A DNA stretch of 64,000 nucleotides, from assembly GCA_963921825.1 (NCBI GenBank), contig OY997592.1, forward strand, positions 59,664,336 to 59,728,335, in the 5' to 3' direction. This document shows, in pieces, positions 11,338 to 21,886 of this stretch (within the stretch, counting starts at the first letter, position 1; every line of letters begins with the position of its first letter). The stretch comes from Erodium maritimum (Eukaryota; Streptophyta; Magnoliopsida; Geraniales; Geraniaceae). Below the pieces are notes generated by a model. The model saw only the letters and a program-made list of their open reading frames with translations, ran no database searches and was not told the origin of the DNA. The position numbers and the translations under genes are program-made.

Positions 11338-12139
11338 ATCCAAAACACAAATCCTAGCCTCTGCTTGATAATTGCAAATGTCTAATGTGATTAAAAATAC
11401 TGAACAATAAATAAAGTGCATAAAATAAACATACCACAAATTTTACGTGGTTTAGCAACGTGCCTACATCCACAGGACAATAACGACCGCTTTCTATTAT
11501 CCGAGAAGTAATTCGAGAATTACAAACCTAATTCTATATCTTTCAATATACAATGGTGATCCACAAAAGAAATGATTCAATCTTTTATTATTGATAAATA
11601 GCTCCAAAACAACTATTTTGTAGCCTTGTTTTGTTGTCAAGAATACCAAGAACCCCAATAAATTGCTCCTTGCTCTTCATTTGACAACCACTTCAAGAAA
11701 GAAAAAGAATCTTTCTATGGGTTCTTAATGCCACTCACATAAAGAATAGGAGAATTTAGGACCAAAATTTCTTATCACAACCTTGTACAAAGAAGAACCA
11801 ACTCATATGCCTCTTTGTTCTTGGTATCACTACTCACAAGCAAAAATACAAGATTTTGTCTCTCGATCCCGTAGTCTTCAAGAAGCCTTTAACAAAAAAA
11901 GATGTTCTCACTTGTCATTTGACTCAAGCCTCCAAAAGAAGAAAATAAATGGAGAAGCCACACAAAGATAATGTCCCTTTCTTGATCTTTTTTCCTTTCT
12001 ATGCACAAGTTTTGCAGCCGCCACTCTCTAAGAACAATAATACCACTTGCTCCCTTAAACCCAACAAGACCGAATGATTGAAAATGGGTTTAAGTGATTG
12101 GCCTAATCTCATGGGCTTTTGGAACCAAAAAATATAACA
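11338..12139 (-). mobile_element. Copia element A, 3' LTR (left LTR on plus strand)
   Basis: This block is homologous to 21020-21646 over most of its length, including ACGTGGTTTAGCAACGTGCC, GATAAATAGCTCCAAAACAAC and CAAGAAGCCTTTAACA. It ends ATATAACA at 12139, directly followed by the complement of a polypurine tract (minus strand AAGGTGGAGAT), so it is the 3' LTR of a minus-strand element. The outer boundary near 11338 is uncertain because no target duplication could be recognised. Confidence 0.65.
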
Positions 12140-14947
12140 ATCTCCACCTTAGTGACTAAAGCATAAAAGCTCCACATGTTCTTCGTCCTCCATCACCCCA
12201 CCCCGAAGGGTTCCGCTCTGGCGGGACATTAACATCGAGAAGTCTTATTCAAGTTGAGACAATGCTCTAACTTGACCATAGGAACCGCCTTTTTCAACAT
12301 ATCAATTGCATTTTGTTTTGGTATCAACCCGATTCTTTGCCAAATGGATGATACTCTGGCTATCATAAAGAATCGTAACATCCCTCTAAGAAACACCTCA
12401 ATCTCAAACTAACCCTCGAAACCATATAGCTTCTTTCACTGCCATATACTATGTCTCTATCGTAGACAATGCAATAATTAATCGTAACATAGACCTCCAA
12501 GATATATGACCCCCTGTCAATGTAAAAAAAATACCATGTAGTCGATCGACACTTGTCCATAACTCTAGCATAATCTGAGTCAACATACATCAATAAAACT
12601 AAAATCGATGATCTCTCTTAAACCCATACAATGATTTCTTAAGTTTTCATACTTTCCATTCCTCACGAAAAACACCATAACTATCGGGTTGTGACATATA
12701 TATGTCCTCCTCCAAATCTCCATGCAAGAATGCAGTCTTGACATCAAGTTGCTCGAGCTCTAAATCAATTTGTGTAGCCAATGTTAATAGGACTTTGATA
12801 GAAGTGTGCTTTACCACTAGAGAGAAAAACTCATTATAGTGCACACCTTCTTGGTGAGCATATCCTTTAGCCACCAATCTTGCCTTGTACCTTATACTCA
12901 TACAAAATACACTTGAAATTTGGAATCTCATCTTTCATTGTAAAAATTCACTTGCACCTTGTCGATTTATTTCCCTTAGGAAGTGTAACAAGCTCCCAAG
13001 TGAGATTCTTATACAGAGATGATATCTCCTCATCCATGTCTCCCTTCTACCCATCTTTGTGATCATCACACAAAGCCTGCTTATATGTGTTAGGAACTCC
13101 ATAATTAATCATTAGAAAAGCACAACATATTCCATCCTCACAGTCGAATCTTTGTGGTACTCGTCTAACCCTAGATTCTCTACATGTTGCCAAAGATGGT
13201 ATTTCAATATGGTGAACTTATTGTTGTGTAAGTTCCTTATTCCCATTAATATGAACATCATCATCTTTAATTGTCTCATCCAGTATCGTCTCTGAAGAAC
13301 TACCCGCTTAAGAATTAAGAGCTCCAAGATTCACTTGATGATAATCTTTGTATCTTCATCATAACTATCACATCTCCAAATAGGAATTCCATCCTTGAAT
13401 CTTTCAAACTTTGCATGTAGCAAAGCCTCCTTAAGTAATGTAACATCCCGGATAATCACAAACTTCTGAGTTCCCGGAAACCATAACTTGTAGCCTTTTA
13501 CATTCTTAGGATAACCGAAAAAACTAGCATTCTTGGCCCTTACTTCTGTCTTGTCCTATTTAACTTGATAATAAGCTAGAAAACCAAATGCTCTCAAGTT
13601 AGAATATTCAGAAGGAATATCGGACCATAACTCCATAGGAACCTTGGACTCAATAGCTGATGAAGAAGAGCGGTTAACCAAGTAGCACGTCGTACTTACC
13701 GCCTTACCCCCACCATATTCTTCCTAAACCTACATTGAACAACAAGCACCATGCTCTCTTTAACATGGTACGATTCATCCGCTCTGCTACCCCGTTATGT
13801 TGTGGTGTCTTTCTCACTATGAAGTGTCTCTTGATGCCATGCTCTTAACCGAACTCCATAAGGGGATCCTCGGTGTACTCACCGCCATTGTCAGATATCA
13901 AAACCTTGATCACTGTACATGTCTGCTTCTCAATCATAGCTTTCCATTTCTTGAAAATATACATAACTTCATTTTATGCTTCATTGTATAAATCCATACT
14001 CTCCGTCTAAAGTCATCGATAAAGGACATGAAATACCGAGAACCACCATTTGGTGCAACTCTTAAAGGTCCCTAAACATCATTATGGATATAGTCTACAA
14101 TCCTCGTGGTGTTGTGAATACCTTCACCATAAGTGCCTCTGCACTACTTCCCATATACATAATCCTCATAGAAATTAAGCTTCTCTATCTTGTCACCGCC
14201 AAGCCAACCACGCCTCTCAAAGTTTTCAGTCCACTCCCACCTACATGCCCTAGACGCATGTGCCTTAACTGTGTGCCGACCAATATCTTCTCATCAATAA
14301 CCGTGAAGACCCTGGCTCCAACCTCAACAATATTTCCCTGAAGAAAATAGATATTTGCATGCCTAAATGCTAATAATAATAACTTGTCACCATGATATAT
14401 GTTACAACGACCATTCTCACCTATATACTTGTAACCATGAGCTTCAAGTACCCCAAGAGAAATCAAACCCCTTGCAAGATAAGGAATATGACGTACCTCT
14501 ATAAGTTGTCTACATGACCCGTCTGCTAGTTGAAATCTGACTATGCCAACACCAAACATCTTGCAAAGTTGAGAATCACCCATCATAACTAAGCAACCCT
14601 CCACCTTGCGATTGGGGGTGAACCAATCCCAAACCGAAAACAAGTGATAAAAAGCTCATGTATCCAACAACCAACCGTAATATAGATGATCACTAGAACA
14701 CGCTGTTAATGCATGTGGTAAGTCACCCTCAATGTGAATATCCTCAACCATGTATGGTTTCTCAACCACATTTACCACATCTTTATTTCTTCTCGCTTGT
14801 ATGGTGTGATTATACTTCTACTCTGGACAATCATTCTTGTAATATGACCTTTACGCTTACACTTGTAACATTCAACCTTAGACATATCTCTTCCTCTTGA
14901 ATGAGATCGGCTCTTTCCATTGTTTTTATACCTCTTGTTTGAATTTA
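12140..14947 (-). pseudogene. Copia element A, decayed gag-pol internal region (Tork-like)
   Basis: Minus-strand fragments appear in the usual copia order. A CCHC zinc knuckle (CYKCKRKGH, near 14860) is followed by protease/gag-pre-integrase sequence with a MRLGHVGGSGLK block (14185-14643). Reverse transcriptase follows, with ARLVAKGYAHQEGVHYNEFF and LDVKTAFLHGDLEEDIYM (12647-12931), then an RNase H start with MYVDSDYA (12363-12593). Many stops and frameshifts separate them, and the integrase core is barely recognisable. The order and the pre-integrase sequence suggest the Tork clade. Element B is inserted in the gag end at 14947. Confidence 0.75.
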
Positions 14948-15831
14948 TGTAGGCAACTGAAATCAAGAACAACGAAAACAATAGAAAGAACAATAGTATA
15001 CTTACAACCAAGTCGATAGGTTGTTTATGTAGGAAGTCCGAGTCCAGTAGAAGGTTGTTTCCTTAAGATAAAATTGCCCCCTCTACGACACTGAAGGTTG
15101 GAATGGGAAAATGTCTCCCAAGATAAAACGGACATGAACCACTAGTGGAGTCTGGCGACCTAAACCCGACTTGTACTGAAACTGTAGAATGTCAGAAGAG
15201 AAGAAGAATCGAAAAGGAAGTGATTTTTTTGTCCCCTCAACACCCTTTGAATAGTAGACAAGGTGCCCTTTCGGAAAGATTGCGACTCTTTGACCAAAGG
15301 ACATGTCTGTTTAAAACTTGATCAAACTCTTTCACCAAAGGTCATGTTGATTCAAAACTTGACCAGATGCAAGATAATGAATCTTGACATAAAGTTGGGA
15401 AGATTAATTGCTGAGTCTTGCATGCAGATAGGATTTTCGTGAAGCTCAAAGATCAAAGCCCAAAGCCCAGGCCTAGGCCCGGCCCGGCCTGGATGGACGG
15501 CGGCGGCAGCGCGCGTGTGGGCTCTCTCCATTACACATTAGTGGTGACCCAAGGCCATGACTTTATTCCAATTGTCAAACTTTATAAAGTGTATGGAAAA
15601 GTGTAATGTGGGCAGTGTGGGTTTGCATTAAATGTCATTTAATGCATGTCATTAATCCATGTTTTTTCTTCAACTTTGCATGCGATTATCTCATTCAATA
15701 TTCAACGTATTTTCGTAAATATACATCTCACGTTCAAGTTCGCAATGATGTGAACGTAATGGATATATATGTTGCCGAAATTGATGATCAGAACAAGATG
15801 ATATGGATGTCGGAAAGTAAGTTATCCAACA
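14948..15831 (-). mobile_element. Copia element B, 3' LTR (884 bp)
   Basis: Starts TGTAGGCAACTG and ends GTTATCCAACA on the plus strand; the minus strand therefore runs TGTTGGATAAC...TTGCCTACA. It is followed at 15832 by ATCCCCCAC, the complement of a polypurine tract. It matches the right LTR (20425-20940), with about 368 bp extra at roughly 15027-15375. The 5-bp target duplication ATTTA lies at 14943-14947 and again at 20941-20945. Confidence 0.85.
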
Positions 15832-18800
15832 ATCCCCCACATTGAATGGATATTAGCAGTTTCTTCCTCAAGCTTGTGCGCTGATACATAGTTCACTGGT
15901 TTGAGTACAATGAAAGAAAGTTACTGCATTGGGTGAAGTAGCTCGAGGCCTTGAACTTTCCTAGTGACAACCTATCGGACTTACTAGCAAATCAGTGGAC
16001 TTGATTGTCTTTGAACTGTAAGCTATGAGTGTAAGCCTAGACAATAGACAACACACAGTAACCTTCTAAATCGGTATTAGATCTCTGTATGTGTTTGTTT
16101 TGGCCATGAACATCTGCTTGGCTCATGAATGCGTATAGATATCCGACTTGATCGATATCTATTGAAGCGACCCCACTCCGTGTTCACTAAGGTGATTCTA
16201 TCAAGAGTATCCCACAAATACCCCATTATGTCCTAAGCATACACAATATAGACATCATTAAAAGTATTTCAACTTATCCTGACGCGGCGGATGGTGCACT
16301 AACTTATCATAGGAATGAGGAGGAGTCAAGTACTCCCTAGTGCCTCGAAGTTTGCCAACGCTTCATGTTCCCTTTTGAACCTAGATCTTGGGATCTCCAG
16401 TCAACTAGGTTAGGTATCCACGGAAGGCAATCTTTTGTTTGAGTTACGGCCTTAAGCCCATTCCCATCGATAAGGTTTCAACTTTCTCTCTAGGTAAACC
16501 TTTTGTTAATGGATCCGAGATATTATCTTTTAACTTAACATAGTCTAGTGTGATAATCCCATTAGAGAGTAGTTGTCTTATGGTGTTATGTCGACGACGC
16601 ATGTGTCGAGACTTACCACTGTACATGAGACTTTGTGCCCTTCCAATAACAGATTGACTATCACAATGTATGCTTAATGGAGGCACTGGCTTATCCCATC
16701 CAGGTATATCTTCCAAGAAGTTTCGAAGCCATTCTGCTTCTTCTCCAGCCTTGTCTAGAGCGACGAATTCAGACTCCATGGTTGATCTTGCTATACAAGT
16801 CTGTTTGGAAGATTTCCATGATATTGCTCCTCCTCCCATTAGGAAGACATATCCACTAGTAGATTTGGATTCATTGGAGTCAGATATCCAATTGGCATCA
16901 CAATATCCTTCTATGACAGATGGATAATTTCCGTAATGCAATTTTAGATGTTTAGTGTATTGTAGGTATCCCAATACTCTAATAATGGCTTTCTAGTGGT
17001 GTTTGTCGGGATGACTTGTAAATCTACTTAGCTTACTCACTGCATAAGCTATGTCTGGCCTAGTACAGTTCATGATATACATGAGACTGCCTAGAATACG
17101 AGAATACTCAAGATGGCATACACTTTCACCTATGTTTTTAGCCCACGATTGAGTTAGATCAAGTGGTGTTTTTGCATGCGTTATGTTATGTTTCTTGAAT
17201 TTATCAAGAACTTTCTCAACATAGTGTGTTTGAGATAACGCATAACCTTGTGATGATTTGGAGATCTGTACTCCTAAAATAACATCAGCAACTCCTAAAT
17301 ATTTCATATCAAATTTAGAAGACAACATTGCCTTAGTAGATTTTATTATGGATGAAGTACTACCAAGTATAAGCATGTCGTATACGTAAAGACATACAAT
17401 GACATATCCAAGTTCATTGTTTTTAACATAAACACATTTGTCGCATTCAGTGAACTTGAACCCGTTTGATAACATAACAGCATCAAACTTTGCATGACAT
17501 TGCTTTGGTACTTGCTTAAGTCCATAAAGTGACTTAACTAGTCTGCACACCTTGTTCTCATTCCCAAGTGATGAGAACCCTTCGGGTTGTTGCATGTATA
17601 TTTCTTCTTCTAGTTCACCATTTAAAAAAGTCGTTTTTACATCCATTTGATGTATTTCAAGCCCTTTAAGTGGCGCGATTGCGATGAGCATTCTAATGGA
17701 CGTTATCCTTGTCACAGGTGAGTAGGTATCAAAATAATCCAACCATTCCTTTTGTCTGAATCTTTTGACCACAAGTCTAGCCTTGTGTTTGTCTATAGAT
17801 CCATCGGTTTTCAGTTTCTTTTTGAAAACCCACTTATATCCCAATGGTTTTATACCAGGGGAAGTTCCACTAACTCCCATGTGTGGTTTTGAAGAATAGA
17901 TTGTATTTCACTATTTACTACTTCTTTCCAATAAAAAGCATCTGGTGAAGACATTGCTTGTGAATAAGTTTGTGGTTCATCTTCCACCAATAGTGTCACA
18001 AAGTCGGGTCCGAAGGAATTAACTTTCCTTGCCCTTTTACTGCGCCTTGGTTCTTCCATGATATGTTCCTTATGGCTGGATTGACCTTCCGGTTCCTCAA
18101 TGTCATGTGGTCTCTTTTGCGGATGTGATTCCTTTGGCTCTTTCCGAGGGTAGATGTGTTCAAATAATGTAGCACTTCTAGATTCGATTATGGCTACATG
18201 GATATCTGGGATATCCGATTTATATACCATAAATCTATATGCACTACTATTATAGGCATACCCAATGAATATGCAATCAATGGTTTTTGGTCCTATTTTG
18301 ACCTTTTTAGGCTTAGGTACTTCCACCTTGGCCAAGCACCCCCACACTTTCAAGTATTTGTAGGATGGAGGTGTTCCTTTCCATAGCTCGTATGGAGACT
18401 TAAGCAATTTCTTACGAGGCATCTTGTTGAGAACGTAGTTTGCCGAGAGTATGCCTTCTCCCCATAGGTTATCTGGTAAACCAGAACTTAGTAAGAGAGC
18501 ATTCATCATTTCCTTGAGTGTTCGGTTTTTGCGATTTGCAATTCCGTTAGACTGAGGTGAATATGGTGCTGTAGTTTGGTGTATAATACCGTTTTGAGCA
18601 CACACAAAAATCAAAGGGATATTCATATTCCCCTCCTCGGTCGCTTCTTAAAGCTTTTGTTTTCTTGCTTAGTTGATTTTGAACTTCAGCTTTGTAAAGT
18701 TTGAAGGTTTCAAAAGCTTCATCTTTACTCCTCAATAGGTACACATGATAATACCGTGTACAATCATCAATAAAGGTAATGAAGTACCTTTTCCACCTCT

Positions 18801-20424
18801 TGTTTGATACAATTTCAGATCACAAATATCTGTATGTACTAAGTCAAGAGGTTCGGTGTTCCTTTCAATCGAGTGAAAGGATGATCTTGTCATTTTTGCT
18901 TCAACACAAACTTGACATTTTTCTTTTTGATTAATCCTAAAATTAGGAATTGCATCCAAGGAGATTAAACGACGAATTGTATCAAAGTTAACGTGACCTA
19001 GTCTAGCATGCCGTGTATTAGAGGACTCAGCGATATACACAGAAGAACCCACTTTATTATTAATATTATTTACAATAGTAGGTACAACAGCCATAACTTT
19101 CATTTTGAAAATGCCCTCATTTACATATCCCCTTCCCACTTGTACATCATTTTTCGAGAGAACAAACTTATCAGATACAAAGACTATTTTGAAGCCATTC
19201 TTTGTCAGCAATGAGTCGGAGACCAGATTCTTTAAGCATTGTCTTTCCGGTACCTTCAACCTTTGAAGTGGATGAGTTACCCATGAAGATATGGTCTTCC
19301 TCAGTAGCAGCCTTGAATGTGGAGAACATCGACTTGTTGGCACAAATATGTCGATTTGCTCCATTGTCTATGAACCATTCCTTAGAGTTACCAACCAGGT
19401 TGCATTTAGTAATCATAGCACAAAGACTCATGTCAGTGAGGTGCTCAGTGACACTGGCCTCAGTCTTCTTTTGCTTCTTGAAGTTCTTGGGTTTGCGACA
19501 CACATCAACTTTGTGTCCCTTGATTCCACAATTGTTGCACTTCCCCATGAACTTCCCAATCTTCTTCTTGATTGGACCACTATCAGTATGCTTCCTCTTG
19601 TGAGAATTTGTCTTCTCAATGACATTGGCATTTCCGACCATGTTGCTTCCATAAGTTTTCTCTGACTTGCGGTTGTCCTCTTCAATCCTCAGGCGAACAA
19701 TCAGATCTTCCAGCGACATTTCCTTTCGCTTATGCTTAAGGTAATTCTTGAAGTCTCTCCATGTTGGGGGTAATTTTTCTCAATAGTTGCAGCCACTTGA
19801 AATGACTCGTTAAGAGACACACCCTCATCATGGATGGTATGGATGACCAGTTGTAGCTCCTGTATCTGACTGAGAACCGTATTGGAGTCTATCATTTTGA
19901 AGTCCATAAATTTGCCAACAACGAATTTCTTCATGCCAGCATCTTTCGTTTTGTACGTCTTTTCCATGGATGCCCAGAGTTCCTTGGAAGTCTTGTATCC
20001 ACAATAGATACCATAGAGCTCATTCTCTAGACGATTCAGGATATAGTTCTTGCACAGATAGTCAGAGTTCTTCCATGCGTCGAAAGCCATTAATGTATCT
20101 TTGTCAGACTCATCGTCTATGATAGGAGGCTTCTCGGTGAGGAATTTGTCGACGCCAAGAGTGGTCAGCCAAAATAGCATATGTGGCTGCCATCGTTTAA
20201 AATCCATGTCGTTGAAGTTCTCTGGTTTCTCACCATGAGGAGACACGGCCATTGGAAGCACCGAACCAGTAGTGATGCTTTCCGTTGGTGGGGATGTCAG
20301 TGGCGGGATAGATGATGAAAATAAGTTCGATTCAGTAGTCATAATTCTGGTTTTAGAGGGAAAAACATATTAAGATATTTTTCCAGACACCAAAAGTGTT
20401 GGAGCAAATTTTTTGTCTTAAGCT
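15832..20424 (-). pseudogene. Copia element B, gag-pol with frameshifts and lost catalytic residues
   Basis: Minus-strand domains appear in order. Gag (UBN2/DUF4219-like) starts at 20342, with a CCHC knuckle CNNCGIKGHKVDVC near 19540. The protease region reads WFIDNGAN (about 19380), so the usual D-S/T-G triad is D-N-G. Pre-integrase and integrase follow (19000-18580, HTDICDLK), then reverse transcriptase (17880-17000) in which the YVDD site reads YVYD (about 17380), and RNase H (16974-16444, CDANW...SKSTSGYVF). Six or so frame breaks lie near 19740, 19270, 18740, 18620, 17870 and 16985. The copy is inactive. Confidence 0.85.
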
Positions 20425-20940
20425 TGTAGGCAACTGAAATCAAGAACAACGAAAACAATAGAAAGAACAATAGTATACTTACAACCAAGTCGATAGGTTG
20501 TTTAAACTTGACCAGATGTAAGATAATGAATCTTGACATAAATTTGGGAAGATTAATTGCTAAGTCTTGCATGCAAAATAGGATTTTCGTGAAGCCCCAG
20601 CCCGGACGGCGGCGGCGGCACGCGTGTGGGCTCTCTCCATTACACATTAGTGGTGACCCAAGACCACGACCTTATTCCAATTGTCAAACTTTATAAAGTA
20701 TATGGAAAAGTGTATTGTAGGCAATGTGGGTTTGCATTAAATGTCATTTAATGCATGTCATTAATCCATGTTTTTTGTTCAACTTTACATGCGATTATCT
20801 CATTCAATATTCAACGTATTTCCGTAAATATACATCTCATGTTCAAGTTCGCAATGATGTGAACGTAACGGATATATATGTTGCCGAAATTGATGATCGG
20901 AACAAGACGATATGGATGTCGGAAAGTAAGTTATCCAACA
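20425..20940 (-). mobile_element. Copia element B, 5' LTR (516 bp, internally shortened)
   Basis: Shares the ends TGTAGGCAACTG and TTATCCAACA with the left LTR and is followed by the ATTTA duplication. Relative to the left copy it lacks about 368 bp, with the break at a TTT/AAACTTGACC junction. Single-base differences from the left LTR are frequent (about eight in one 80-base stretch), so the insertion is old. Downstream on the minus strand I see no standard TGGTATCAGAGC primer site; TTGGTGTCTGG at 20382-20393 is the nearest candidate. Confidence 0.8.
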
Positions 20941-21646
20941 ATTTATTCCCTTTGTAACCGAGAGACCATATGCTAGAACATTTTCGCTCACAACACATTT
21001 CCTAGAAGCCTTTAGAAGTATAGAGAAAGCCAATTTTATGTGGTTCAACAATGTGCCTACATTTACATGACAACGACACGCTCTTTGTATTATCCGAGAA
21101 TTATAAACATAATTCTCTATCTCTCAATACACAACGGTAGTCCACAAAAGAAACGATTCAGTCTTTTTATCGATAAATAGCTCCAAAACAACTCCTTTGT
21201 AACCTTATCGTACTTATTGTCAAAACCCCAAATAACTATTACTCACTATTGATTTGGAAGTCCTTCAAGAAAGAAAGAAAAATCTTTCTGTTGTTTCTTA
21301 ATGGCACGTCACTTTAAGAATGAGAGAATATGACCAAAAGTTCTTACCACAACCTTGCAGAAAGAAGAACCAATTTCTATTTCTCTTTGTTCCTGGTATC
21401 GCTACTCACAAGCTAGAAGACAAGATTTTCTCTCTTGCTCCCATATAGCCTTCAAGAAGCCTTTAACAAGAAATGGTGTTTACACTTTTCATTTAAATCT
21501 CGCCACCAAGAAAAAAATGATGTCTCTTGATTTCTTTTCCTTGTCATGCACAAGTTTTGTAGCCGTCACTCTCTATGAACAATAACACCACTTGCTCCCT
21601 TAAAATCAACAAGACCTAATGAGTGTTTTGGAACAATCTTCCAACA
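20941..21646 (-). mobile_element. Copia element A, 5' LTR and short gag-side remnant
   Basis: From about 21020 to 21646 this matches the left LTR of A (11338-12139), with a deletion near the end; it closes with TTCCAACA. Positions 20941-21020 join A's gag remnant across the B insertion: when B and one ATTTA are removed, the minus-strand frame stays open into the zinc-knuckle segment. The A internal region is then only about 2.9 kb, so most of gag was deleted before or after B arrived. Confidence 0.6.
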
Positions 21647-21886
21647 GTTCATGAACTGCATTTCCACTTTTCAAGAAAAAAAAAATACATTGGTAAAGAA
21701 ACATTTTTTGAAGGAATGGTAAAGAAACATTTTACAAAGGACAAATATACTCCATCATTTTATTACTCTATAAACGAATCATTTAATAAATACCCAACTA
21801 TTACTATTTTTTTTTTGTATAATCCTAAGTAAATTTTGGACCTTACACTCTATGTTAATTGTGAACTATCATTTCTTAACATATTC

